DNA of 64,000 nucleotides from CAVPCY01 sp963702525 (GTDB lineage: Bacteria; Actinomycetota; Coriobacteriia; Anaerosomatales; PHET01): the NCBI GenBank assembly GCA_963702525.1, contig CAVPCY010000017.1, positions 1 through 64,000 on the forward strand. The letters are read 5' to 3'. The position numbers and the translations under genes are program-made. The notes under the pieces are model-generated. The model ran no database searches and had not been told where the DNA came from. It was given only the letters and a program-made list of their open reading frames with translations. Below, piece after piece: positions 17,676-27,203 of the stretch (positions within the stretch are counted from its first letter, which is position 1; every line of letters starts with the position of its first letter).

Positions 17676-19223
17676 GTGACTGATTCGAGCAACAGGCTGT
17701 CAGGCTACCTTGCGCAGAAGGAGCGCAATGCGCGCATTCGCAAGGCGGTGCTGCTCGTCTTGCTCCTTCTCCTGCTCCTTCTCTTGGTGTGGACGACGTT
17801 CTCGTACCTCTCGAACGGTCGTGTCGTGATTCCGCTTCTCACGAACGAGTCCGAGGAGGTCTTGCCGCCCGAGTATCTGTACTCGATCGCCGGGCCCAAT
17901 GGGCCCGACGCCCTACGGCAGCCGATCGGCGTCGCCGTCTCGCCGGCCAACAAGGTCTACGTCGTGGACAACAGCAGCGCGAAGATACGCGTGTACGACA
18001 CGGACGGCAGGTATCGCTTCTCCTTCAACGAGCTCAGGAGCGGCGACGCGACATCACTGGTTGAACCGGGACGCGTCGCGGTGAGTCCGACCGGCCAGGT
18101 GTGGGTGACCGACCGTCGCCTGCGCGCGGTCTTCGTCTTCGACGCCGAAGGCAACTTCGTACGCCAGTTCGAGCCGCCGGAGGATGTCGCGGCATCGTGG
18201 GCGCCGATCTGGGTCTCGTTCGACGCCGAGGGCAACGTGTACGTCGCCGATGTGGGTCGGAGCGAGTTGCACCGCGTCCTCGTGTTCAATCAGCAGGGCC
18301 AGGAGAAGCGTCAGTGGGGCAAGACGACACAGGTCGGCCGTGCGACTGAGGCCCCGGGCGACTTCTACTATCCCAACGGAGTCGTTGTTGCCAAGAACGG
18401 CGACATCTTCGTCTCCGACAGCAACAACCGACGCGTCCAGGTCTTCGACAAGGCCGCACTCTTCAAGTACTTCATCGCAACCGCAGGTACGCCTCGCGGC
18501 ATGGTCATCGACCCCCAGAACCGTCTCTACGTCGTCGACGCCTTCGCGCACGCCGTCGACATCTACAATCTGAAGGGCACGCGCATCACAGGGTTTGGCG
18601 GCAATGGTGTCGAGCCCGGCAAGTTCCAGTACCCCACGGATGTCGCCCTGGACAGTCGAGGGCGGATCTTCGTTTCCGATAGGGAGAACAACCAGGTCCA
18701 AGTGTGGGGGTGGCCGAAAGCGGAGGTGGTTCCGCCCGTGACGCCACCCAAGAATCCGGAGCAGTGGGCGATATGTCTCCTGCCGCTGCTTCTCCTGCCG
18801 CTCCTGCTTCTTCGCAGGTGGCGCAAGTTCGTAGTCACCAAGGACTTCATGGTCGCGATGGCCGAGGTCGATCGAATGGACCTTGTGACCGATCGCCGAT
18901 TCAAGTGGTTGGTCCCGATTGCGAACATGAGCCAGTACGAGGGCCTGGTCCTGGGCGGTGTCGATCTCGAGCGTCTGGTCGAACCGACGGCCCATTCGGA
19001 GTCGGATGTCGCGGAACTCGTGGAGCAGACGGGCGTCGATCACGATACCGCCGTGCTCTTGGTGATGTCGCGGCGTACGCGGCGGCTGGCATCCGAGGCA
19101 CCCGAGCTGCGTTTCGCGGCGCGGGCCATGGGAGTGGACGCGACGGACCATGAGGAGTTCATCGAACGCTATTCATCGAGCGAGGGCACGTCTGGCAAGC
19201 AGTCAGGTGGCGAAGAGTCGTGA
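17676..19223 (+). CDS. Membrane NHL-repeat beta-propeller protein with C-terminal cytoplasmic domain
   Basis: 515 residues from GTG 17676. One N-terminal helix (about 24-45) is followed by six NHL repeats with patterns such as QPIGVAVSPANKVYVVDNSSAKIRVYD and YPTDVALDSRGRIFVSD. A second Leu-rich helix (about 365-385) follows, then a 110-residue soluble tail. The propeller lies outside and the tail inside. It ends the cytochrome-TPR-NHL unit. The role is inferred as part of an extracytoplasmic electron-transfer complex; the tail is unrecognised. Confidence 0.85.
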   Translation: MTDSSNRLSGYLAQKERNARIRKAVLLVLLLLLLLLLVWTTFSYLSNGRVVIPLLTNESEEVLPPEYLYSIAGPNGPDALRQPIGVAVSPANKVYVVDNSSAKIRVYDTDGRYRFSFNELRSGDATSLVEPGRVAVSPTGQVWVTDRRLRAVFVFDAEGNFVRQFEPPEDVAASWAPIWVSFDAEGNVYVADVGRSELHRVLVFNQQGQEKRQWGKTTQVGRATEAPGDFYYPNGVVVAKNGDIFVSDSNNRRVQVFDKAALFKYFIATAGTPRGMVIDPQNRLYVVDAFAHAVDIYNLKGTRITGFGGNGVEPGKFQYPTDVALDSRGRIFVSDRENNQVQVWGWPKAEVVPPVTPPKNPEQWAICLLPLLLLPLLLLRRWRKFVVTKDFMVAMAEVDRMDLVTDRRFKWLVPIANMSQYEGLVLGGVDLERLVEPTAHSESDVAELVEQTGVDHDTAVLLVMSRRTRRLASEAPELRFAARAMGVDATDHEEFIERYSSSEGTSGKQSGGEES

Positions 19224-19276
19224 CCGATACGGGCACCAGATCCGCCGACGCCCTGGTGCTCATCTGGCGAACCCGT

Positions 19277-19334
19277 TTGACAGGGAATCCGAGCAGGAAT
19301 ACACTCTCTGTGTTAGTCTGTAACAAATGTTACA
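19277..19334 (+). promoter_or_regulatory. Sigma-70-type promoter with palindromic operator for the formate dehydrogenase leader
   Basis: TTGACA (19277-19282) and TACACT (19300-19305) are spaced by 17 bp, an almost ideal promoter in a GC-rich genome. Starting about seven bases after the expected transcription start is a perfect 6-4-6 palindrome, TGTAAC-AAAT-GTTACA (19319-19334), well placed for a repressor or a CRP/FNR-family protein. It drives the structured leader. Confidence 0.75.
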
Positions 19335-19335
19335 A

Positions 19336-19510
19336 ACTCCGAATAGCGCCCCGGTAAGGCGTCTTCGGAGTGTCAGGCCGATTGTCTCCGAACCTCATGG
19401 CCTACAGCGATAGCCACGGGTATGAGGTCGATAGGGTTTCACAGGAAACTATGAAGCCTCCCGGTGGAAAGGAGACAACGCCAATGCCCCCCGGCAGGGG
19501 CCGTTGGCGT
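19336..19510 (+). ncRNA. Structured leader RNA, candidate Moco/Tuco-type riboswitch
   Basis: A first hairpin pairs ACTCCGAA (19336-19343) with TTCGGAGT (19364-19371). A multibranched domain closed by TGTCTCC (19383-19389) with GGAGACA (19471-19477) then holds ACCTCAT/ATGAGGT (19392-19398 with 19422-19428) and an ATAG-TTTC/GAAA-CTAT hairpin (19431-19452). Next, ACGCCAA (19478-19484) pairs with TTGGCGT (19504-19510) around a C4/G4 hairpin. The GCCTCCCGG and GGAGACAACGCC segments resemble the molybdenum cofactor motif as I remember it, and a molybdoenzyme gene follows. Structure is directly visible; the ligand is inferred. Confidence 0.6.
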
Positions 19511-19548
19511 TCTCTTTTCTGGGGTACGGGATGCGACAGGTTTTCATG

Positions 19549-19598
19549 GACCGAGCACTTACACCGTTGATGTGTGAGTTGCGCGGTCTTTTTGTTTT
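19549..19598 (+). terminator. Intrinsic terminator within the leader (probable attenuator)
   Basis: GACCG-GC-CT-ACAC (19549-19564) pairs with GTGT-AG-GC-CGGTC (19571-19588), followed by TTTTTGTTTT. Lying between the structured RNA and the formate dehydrogenase start codon, it is well placed as the expression platform of a riboswitch. Confidence 0.8.
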
Positions 19599-19713
19599 CC
19601 CCAGAACGGCCTGAGTGCAGCGAAGGAGGTGAGGACCGGACAAGGTCGGTTCGACCGAAGGGCCAAAGGGCCCGGCATGGGCTGGGCAAGGCCCACGGAT
19701 CAGGAGGGAAGGT

Positions 19714-22700
19714 ATGGCAAAGAAACGCAAGGATGAGGAGGGGAAGTTCGGGCTCTCACGCCGTGACTTCCTCAAGGTGACTGCTGCTGGCGCTACCGCC
19801 GCCGGCACGGTCGGCGTCGATTTCGCCGCCGCGCCGTCCCGCGCGTTTGCGGCCGACGTCGCGGCCACCTACACGACCACGTGCCCGTACTGCTCCGCGC
19901 AGTGCGGCCAGAAGGTCGACGTGGATGCGGCCGGCAACGTGCTCGACATCTACGGCGACATGAACTCCCCGACCAGCCGCGGCGGCCTGTGCTCGAAGGG
20001 CGCCGGATCGTATCAGCTGGTCACCAACGCCAGGCGTCTCGGCGTTCCGGAGCACACGGCAGCAGTAGACGGTTTCGACTTTACCGGCACCGCGTGGAAG
20101 CGCACCGGTAACGACGCATGGGCTCCAATCGCTCTGGACACGGCGATGACCGAGATCGCGACAAAGCTCACGACCATCCGTGGCACGGTCACGCCCGGTT
20201 CAACCGCTGCGTCGAACGCCAAGACGGTGCAGTTCTTCGGCTCGTCGCACATGAACAACGAGCCGAACTACCTGTACCGCAAGATCATCGCGAACTTCGG
20301 CACCAGCCTGGTCGAGCACCAGGCGCGTATATGACACTCGTCCACTGTGGCCGGTCTTGGCCGCACATTTGGACGAGGCGCGATGACCAACAGCTGGTCG
20401 GACCTCGACAACTCGTCGATGTTCTTCGTCTGCGGCGCGAACCCCGCCGAGAACCATCCCGCGTCGATCGCCCACCTGAACGCCGCCCGGTTCGACACTG
20501 CCGGGCGCGGCCGCAATGCCGCCCTCATCGTGGTCGACCCGCGGCAGACACGTACCGCTGCGCTGACCGGCGTGCCGCTACGACGCGGCCAACGCGAACG
20601 ACATGCGCAAGCACGACCGCTACGTGCGGATCCGTCCGGGCACCAACATCGCCTTCATCAACGGCGTGCTGAACTCCATCATCACGTGGATGTATGCGAA
20701 CCCGACGCGCCAGGAGTCGATCAACTTCTTCGATTGGCACAACGGCGATTCGACGATCAATGCCCACTCATACGGGCGTATCTAACTCGATGACGCGACC
20801 AACACGAAGCGCACGCTCAACGCCGCCACGCTTGCTACCGCGGAGTACTCGCACGATGGTGGGACGACGTGGGTCTCCGCAGGGCTATCGGGCGGCATGC
20901 CCAAGTACTGCGACTCGCGCATACTCGTGAACGATGCCGACGCTACCGGCGCGCAGCCGCAGCAGAAGCACGACTACCAGCGTGCGAAGATGCGTGTTTC
21001 CGATGGGGCGGGTGGATACTGGACATTCAGCAACATGCCTGTCTTCGCAGCGAACGTCGACGATCCGGGACTGTGTCTTCCAGCGACTGCGCGCCCATGT
21101 CGCCGCCGTACGATGCGGCCACCGTCGTCGAGCATCTGCGGATGCACCGACACCGATATCGCCGCGGTCCGCGACGCGTTCATCGCCACGAGCCGCTTCT
21201 CCAGCTCGGACTTCGGGCTTGTGCCTGCGACGCCGACGGCCACGGCTACCGCGCCGCAACATCATGTACGCGATGGGCGCCACTCAGTTCACGAGCGGCT
21301 CGCAGGGCGTCAAGCACCTACGCGGTCATCCAGACGCTGATGGGCAACATGGGCCGCGCTGGCGGCGGCATCAACGCGCTGCGTGGTATTCACAACGTTC
21401 AGGGTTCAACGGACATGGGCGTGCTGTTCGACCTGATTCCCGGCTACTCGGCGAACCCCGGGGTCGGCACGTCCTACGCGGCGTACTCGAACACACTGTT
21501 CGGCAACCGCGTGCTTCGGACCGATGTGGCCGCCAACCGCTCGCTCGGCCTACACGCCGGCGTCGGTCTGAATGCAGCAGCGTGGCTTCTACAACATGAC
21601 GCGCGAGTGGTTCGGCTCCCGGGCTCTCGGGTCCGCGGCGGTCGACACCGTCGTAGCCAACGAGCCGGTTGTACTCACGGCCACGACGGCCGCGAACCTG
21701 TCGGGCAATCCGGTAGTTTCGGGCAGCGTCACCGTCACCGACAACACGGGCGCCACAACATATACGCTTAACACCGACTACACCGTGAATCTGGCCAACG
21801 GCACGATCACGCGGGTGGCTACCGGTGCGATCGCGAGTGGCGCTACCGTGCTCGTCGACTTCACCTACCGCAATGACGCGGTCTTCGACAAGCTCTACGC
21901 GTGTTGGCCGAAGGGCAACGGCGTGCAGCACATCGAGGCGATCCGCCGGATGGACCCGGCTTGGGTCGCGGCCCAGACACTCCGCCGCCGCGCATCGCCG
22001 CTGCGGTCGTCTGGGGTCAGAACCCGGCTGTCACCGAGCCGAACCAGGGTCCGGTGCGCAAGGGGCTCGAGGAGCTCGACCTGCTCGTGTGCGTGGACAT
22101 GTTCGCCAACGAGACTGCGCAGTGCAAGCGCAAGGCTACAGGTGAGACGTACCTGCTGCCCGCATGTGCACACGTCGAGGAGGCGGGAAGCGTTTCCAGT
22201 TCGGGCCGCTGGATCCAGTGGCGCGAGCGTGCGAGCGCTCCCAAGGGCAACAGCAAGACCGACGTCGAGCTGCTGCTCAAGTTCGCGAACGCCCTCAACA
22301 CCGGTGGTGCATTCAGCCACATCAAGGCCCAGTGGGCAACGATGACCGGCGTAGCGTCGCTATACAGCGGCGGTGCGGGTGCTGACCCGTGGGCCGTGCT
22401 GTATGCGAAGTACGGCTGGGACGGTACCGGCAGCATGGAGGACCGTCACCGGGCTCGACGCAGAAGGCGTCACGCTTCCCGGTAGCGAGTACGTGGCCGA
22501 GCAGATCTTCAAGGAGATGTGCAGCCCGCTCAATGCCGCGACGGGCGTCCAAGGCACACTGTGGATCTACTCCGGCAACGGCACCGCGTCGGCCTACAAC
22601 GCGAGCACGGGCGATACCGACCCGGTCATCGGCGCTGCGTGGGGCGCATGGGGCAAGGCGAACCGGGCCAAGTCCCGCAAGGGCGAGCCCTGCCAACCAG

Positions 22701-23574
22701 CACACCTCGCTGCAGTACCCGCGCTACGGCTGGGCCTGGCTGCTCAACCGCCGCGTCTTCTACAACAACGGCGAGGTTCCTGGGGACGTCGCAGACGTCT
22801 TCGTCGCACCGGGCTTCATGGCCCGTCTGTGGTGCATCGGCGGCACCAACACGCTTGCCGACTGGTCGACGCTGTACCGCGCGTACAACCAGCTCTCTGA
22901 CTGGCCCGATGTCGGCACCAGCACAGGCAAGCACCTGTATCCCGGGCGCTTCCCGGCCTTCACCGAGCCCTACGAGTCTCCGCACGACGGTGCTACGGTC
23001 GGCAAGGCGAACCTCGTCGCAGATCTGGGGCCGCAATACCGCGGGTACCCCGGCTGGTGGCGCTGGAACGGCTGGCAACCTCATCATGGGCGACAGCCTG
23101 CGTGGCACAGTCGGCGCACCTACCCGCTCGTGCTCACCACGATCCGGTGCGTCGAGCACTTCCAGGGTGGCCCGATCACGCGCAACAACGCGTGGAACGT
23201 GGAGCTTGAGCCGGAGCCGTGGGTCGAAATCAACTCGGTCGATGCGATCAAGTACGGCATCAAGGACGGCGACTACGTCAACGTTGTCACCGCCCGTGGA
23301 AACAGCACTACCGACCAGGCCGCCCGCACGATCCAGACCGGCGCGCTTTCCGCCGGCGCTTGGGGCAAGGGCTTCAAGGCCCGCGTGGGTGTCGGTGGCG
23401 CTGACCAACCAGCGTGTCGCCCCTGGCACCGTTGCCATTCCGTGGCACTGGGGTGATCGTGGCCTGGGCACGGGATCACGTGCGAACGACCTGTGCATCG
23501 ACGCATGGGATGCGAACACGAGGATTCCTGAGTTCAAAGCCTGTCTGTGCCGTATCGAGAAGGTAACTCCGTAG
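19714..23574 (+). CDS. Formate dehydrogenase alpha subunit, selenocysteine, TAT-exported (FdnG-like; several frameshifts)
   Basis: About 1,285 codons, longer than E. coli FdnG (1,015). The twin-arginine signal is SRRDFLKV (residues 15-22). [4Fe-4S] cysteines are Cys57, 60, 64 and 93. After HQARI an in-frame UGA (20332-20334, residue 207) occupies the Sec position of FdnG, and homology goes on in the same frame (TFGRGAMTN, NPAENHP). Frame shifts occur near 20575, 21068, 21140, 21230, 21310, 21570, 21990, 22440, 22690 and 23400, and an in-frame TAA sits at 20783; they are probably sequence errors. It oxidises formate at a Mo/W-bis-MGD site outside the membrane. Beta-rich segments absent from FdnG are inserted. 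RBS AGGAGGGAAGGT precedes the ATG. Confidence 0.88.
20332..20378 (+). promoter_or_regulatory. UGA selenocysteine codon with bacterial SECIS hairpin
   Basis: Downstream of the TGA, CTCGTCCA pairs with TGGACGAG (outer 8-bp stem), and inside it TGTG-GCC pairs with GGC-CACA around the loop GGTCTT. The loop begins 18 nt after the UGA, the same spacing as in E. coli fdhF by my count, and its GGTCT matches the known SelB-binding loop sequence. Confidence 0.88.
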
Positions 23575-23590
23575 AAAGGGGGTGGCGAAC

Positions 23591-24489
23591 ATGGCTCTCA
23601 TGGCGATTATGCAAGACGTCGACAAGTGTATGCGCTGCAATGGCTGCGTAGTCAGCTGCAAGCGCACGTGGAAGATGAAGGCCCTCAACCCGGGCGTTCA
23701 CAAGACCGCCCCCGATCAGCGGGTGGTAATCAAGTCGCAGAAGCGCGTCGATATGGGCCCGTTCATGCGGTACAGCTGCTGGCACTGCACCAACCCGCCG
23801 TGCGTCAAGCGATGCCCGTTCAGGCCCTCGCGAAGATGCCGAACGGCGCGGTCATGATCGATCCGACGAAGTGCAGTCCCGATGCGACCAACCCCGCGAA
23901 CGGGAAGACCTGCACCCGCCAGTGCACGACCGACTGTGGTCGCGGCGGATATCCCAAGGTGGGAGACGGCTCCGATTCGTACGATACGCCCAAGTCGTGG
24001 AAGTGCACCCTGTGCTACGGGCGCGCCGGCGCGGACGCCGATCTCAACTCGGCGTACGGCAATCCGCTCCCGACGAAGGTCTATCCGGACGCCGACGGCA
24101 ACTACATCAGCTCCATCTCGGGCACCTCGGTACCTGACATCAAGCACCAGCCGTCGTGCGTGTTCACGTGCCCGGCGAAGGCGATGATCTGGGACACCAA
24201 GGACAACATCGTGGGAACCGTACCTGGCTCCGGATACCTCAACGACCCGAAGAACGGCTTCATCTCGGCGCAGGGCGATGGCTCGATCTATTGGGCCAGC
24301 CGCAAGAACCTGCTCATCGCACCGAAGGCCGATCCGTTCATCGAGGACCACGTGACTCCGCTGGTCTCCAGCGTGATCTCGGGTCCCTATGCAAAGGCAG
24401 CGCTGCTACCTACAATCCTGGCAGGCGGCCTCGTGGCCGTTATCGCAAGACGTCAGCAGCTTGCTGGCCCTGGCATAGAGGAGGTGTGA
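23591..24489 (+). CDS. Formate dehydrogenase iron-sulphur (beta) subunit, FdnH-like (frameshifted)
   Basis: Cysteine groups CMRCNGCVVSCK, CWHCTNPPCVKRCP, the middle CTRQCTTDC and CTLC with a late CVFTCP match the four-cluster ferredoxin subunit of formate dehydrogenase/DMSO-reductase-type enzymes. Near 23820 the frame shifts and continues to 24489. The C-terminus has one hydrophobic segment (about LLPTILAGGLVAVI) that would anchor it, as in FdnH. It passes electrons from the alpha subunit to a quinone- or cytochrome-linked partner. ATG 23591 is preceded by a G-rich site, and its stop overlaps the next ATG. Confidence 0.88.
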
Positions 24490-25724
24490 TGGCCATGAGG
24501 AAACGCCTTCTCGCTCTCGCGATTCTCGCAGTGGCTGCGGCCGTGCTTGCGGTTCCCGGTGTGGCGATGGCGAACTACGCGGTACACGGTGGCTACACCA
24601 TGAGCACCGACGCTTGCGCGGGTTGTCACCGTGCACACACGGCGGCAAGCTCGATCACGTGGACTGACGGCAACTCCGACACACAAAGCGCGCTGCTGAT
24701 CTCTACGGCAGCGACTGTGGACGAGTTCTGCTACACGTGCCACGGAACCGCGATGCTGGGTGCCGACACCAACGTCTACGACGGCGTGTTCGAGGCCGAC
24801 GATGGCCAGGATGCCGACTCCGACCGTGTGCTCAACGCGTTCGGCGAACCGCTCAACGGTGGTGGTTTCAACCCCGCGATGTTCCCGACGCAGCACTACC
24901 CGAACGACACGACGTGGGTCGCGTATGGTGCGGGTCCGGACGGACGCAATGGCATCATCAGCACCGGTGGCGAGCAGGTCGTCATCGGCTGCTCCGTGTG
25001 CCACGACGTGCATGGTTCGTCCAACTACCGTCTCCTGAGGGACCAGGTGCCGGGTATCGATCCGCTCACCGGCGCCCAGGCGCCGATCACCGTGGGTGGC
25101 TACGATCCGGCCTCGCCGGACCCGGTCAACCCGATTCCGACCCCGTGGGTCGTCTCGGCTGAGCCCGGATACCCGACTGGTGGCTGGCTCCTGCACGAGC
25201 CGGGTGCGGCACAGGTCGCGGCCTACACGCCGGACTACACCGACCCGCTGTACGCCAAGCCACCGCTCACCGGCGGCGTACCGGATGTGACCAAGGGCAT
25301 CAGCGCTTGGTGTGCGTCGTGCCACACGCAGTACAACACCGCTGGCACCGCCGGCAACTACGCCGACGAGGTCTACGACGCGAACGACGGCTTCGGCCTG
25401 GTCGAGCGTCACCGCCACCCGGTGAACGTGGCTCTGTCCGAGTTCGCTGGTCCGAGGGCGCTCATCACTGGCGCGGCACTCACAGTGCCCGTTGCGCATG
25501 ACGGTGCTGGCGATGCCGGCTCCAACGATCTGACGGACTGGATGGACTGCCTCACGTGTCACGTCGCTCACGGTTCGAACGTGACGATGAGCGGCTACGC
25601 CAACGTTGCAGACACGACGGATCCGCAGCCTGATTCCGGCAGCGGAAGCGTTCCGCCAGACGATGGCAACGCGCTCCTTCGCTCTGACAACCGTGGCGTG
25701 TGCGAGGCTTGCCACAACAAGTAA
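24489..25724 (+). CDS. Exported 6-haem cytochrome c
   Basis: 411 residues. The signal peptide (residues 3-28) ends in VAMANYA. There are six CxxCH sites (CAGCH, CYTCH, CSVCH, CASCH, CLTCH, CEACH) spread over long loops, with extra His that can be axial ligands. The spacing resembles cytochromes of the doubled-CxxCH/NapC-NrfH-like periplasmic type, but no exact family is assigned. It overlaps the formate dehydrogenase beta stop (TGATG) and is probably its electron acceptor. Confidence 0.88.
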   Translation: MAMRKRLLALAILAVAAAVLAVPGVAMANYAVHGGYTMSTDACAGCHRAHTAASSITWTDGNSDTQSALLISTAATVDEFCYTCHGTAMLGADTNVYDGVFEADDGQDADSDRVLNAFGEPLNGGGFNPAMFPTQHYPNDTTWVAYGAGPDGRNGIISTGGEQVVIGCSVCHDVHGSSNYRLLRDQVPGIDPLTGAQAPITVGGYDPASPDPVNPIPTPWVVSAEPGYPTGGWLLHEPGAAQVAAYTPDYTDPLYAKPPLTGGVPDVTKGISAWCASCHTQYNTAGTAGNYADEVYDANDGFGLVERHRHPVNVALSEFAGPRALITGAALTVPVAHDGAGDAGSNDLTDWMDCLTCHVAHGSNVTMSGYANVADTTDPQPDSGSGSVPPDDGNALLRSDNRGVCEACHNK

Positions 25725-25755
25725 GGGAGCGTACGACGCCGGATACAGACGTCAG

Positions 25756-25803
25756 ACGCAACGGGAAGGGTCGGGCAACCCCCGGCCCTTCCCTGTTGCG
25801 TTC
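25756..25803 (+). terminator. Long hairpin after the 6-haem cytochrome
   Basis: ACGCAAC-GGGAAGGG-CGGG pairs with CCCG-CCCTTCCC-GTTGCGT, giving about 19 pairs around a short loop. The U tract is poor (TCTAAG). It may terminate, slow, or protect transcript ends, so that the following membrane gene is expressed less than the dehydrogenase. Confidence 0.6.
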
Positions 25804-25807
25804 TAAG

Positions 25808-27199
25808 GTGCCTTCGATCGTCGCAGCGGTGCTCCTCGCGGTGGGTGCGGCGGTCCAGTTCATCACAGCGATAGAAGCACGCAGGGCCTACTCCGCCGAG
25901 TTGCTGGCGGCGATCATCGCTCTGGCCGGTGCGGCGGCCCTGATGGCCTTCGGTCGGCGGGCCGGTGAGGCAACCAGCAAGGCGGTCGGCATCCGGGCAC
26001 TGGCCTTCGCTACGGGGGCAGCGGGACTCTTCGGAGCTCCCTACGTCGTGCTGCTCCACCGCTACTCGGACGCGCCGCCCGGCAGCGAGATCTTGTTTCT
26101 CACGACCGCTGCCTGGGCGGTGATGCTCGCTCTCCTGACGCTGCGATGGAGGGCTTCTGACCTTGTGCTCGCCTCCGGTGCACTGTTGGTGTTGGGCGGA
26201 GTCGCCGGAACGGTTGGCAACTGGGAGAGGCCGAGTTCGTTCTCGCCGTTCATCCGGTACTCCACCGAGGAGTACTGGATGCTTGCCGGGGGCCTCGCTT
26301 GGGCGTTCATGTGGTGGTTCCTGGACCGCGCGCTACGACGAGACGAGGCGGCTTCGGTCGTCGTGCCTCTGGCTGCCGGCGGCGTGACCGCCGCGCTCCT
26401 CACGATGCTTGTTCGACCGGGAGGCGGCTTGCAGGCGCTGGCAGCGGGCGGACTCGGACTCGGCACGCTCTTCGTGGCCTCAGCAGTAACGACGGCTGCT
26501 TCGGTCCTCTTGCTGCGGCAGCGAGGTCCGCGAGCCGTCGCCGGGGCGTACGCGATGCCGGCCGCCGCCATCACCTCGCTCACCTGGCTGGAACAGGCGA
26601 CCGGGGCGTTCGGACCGCAGCCCATCCTCCTCGCCCCCGCATTCGCTGGCGCCGCGACCACTCTGGCCGGAGTCACAATGTGGTGGGTGCGGGAGCGCGG
26701 CGTCTTCCGCGGCCCCGTCGCCAAACGATGGGCGCTCCCGCTCGCGTGGGTGTCTGTCGCCGCCGCCGCCGTGGGACTCGCGATGCCGGCACTCCAGGCG
26801 CAGGTCACCGGGTTGCGCACCAGCGGACAGGGTTTCGAGGCGCAGTTCGTACTCCGAGGCATCGAGGTGGTGGGACCCTGGTTGGCGCTGGGCATCTCGC
26901 TCGGCGCTGCGGCCACCGTTCTGTCACGCTCGGCGATCGAGTCGCGGGCAGCCGCGCTCTTCGTGGCGATCGCGGTGTGGCCGTTGGTTGGCTGGACTCC
27001 ACTGCACACGCTGACGAGATTCATCCCGGCGGAGGTGCAAGTCGACTTCGGCAGCGAGTTTGCATCGATAGCGTTCAGTCGGCTGTCGACCCCCTTCAGC
27101 TACGTGGCGCTGTGTGGATCGGGCGTCGTGTTGGCGCTGTCGTTGGCGGCACGCTACCGACAGCCGACGCGAGAAACCGAACCTACCGGTGAGAGGTGA
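25808..27199 (+). CDS. Polytopic membrane protein in the formate dehydrogenase cluster
   Basis: About 463 residues with roughly twelve hydrophobic helices. A signature region NWERPSSFSPFIRYSTEEYWML lies near the middle between helices, and there are no haem or iron-sulphur motifs. No family is recognised; it is not an FdnI- or NrfD-type sequence that I can identify. Its place after the cytochrome suggests a membrane anchor or quinone-interacting part. The start is uncertain: GTG 25808 immediately follows the hairpin, and another GTG lies at 25829. Confidence 0.6.
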   Translation: MPSIVAAVLLAVGAAVQFITAIEARRAYSAELLAAIIALAGAAALMAFGRRAGEATSKAVGIRALAFATGAAGLFGAPYVVLLHRYSDAPPGSEILFLTTAAWAVMLALLTLRWRASDLVLASGALLVLGGVAGTVGNWERPSSFSPFIRYSTEEYWMLAGGLAWAFMWWFLDRALRRDEAASVVVPLAAGGVTAALLTMLVRPGGGLQALAAGGLGLGTLFVASAVTTAASVLLLRQRGPRAVAGAYAMPAAAITSLTWLEQATGAFGPQPILLAPAFAGAATTLAGVTMWWVRERGVFRGPVAKRWALPLAWVSVAAAAVGLAMPALQAQVTGLRTSGQGFEAQFVLRGIEVVGPWLALGISLGAAATVLSRSAIESRAAALFVAIAVWPLVGWTPLHTLTRFIPAEVQVDFGSEFASIAFSRLSTPFSYVALCGSGVVLALSLAARYRQPTRETEPTGER

Positions 27200-27203
27200 G
27201 CTC

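Noticed and set aside
20783..20785. In-frame TAA in the formate dehydrogenase alpha gene as a recoding signal
   Set aside because: UAA is not a known recoding codon in this setting; it lies in a region full of indels and is best taken as an error.
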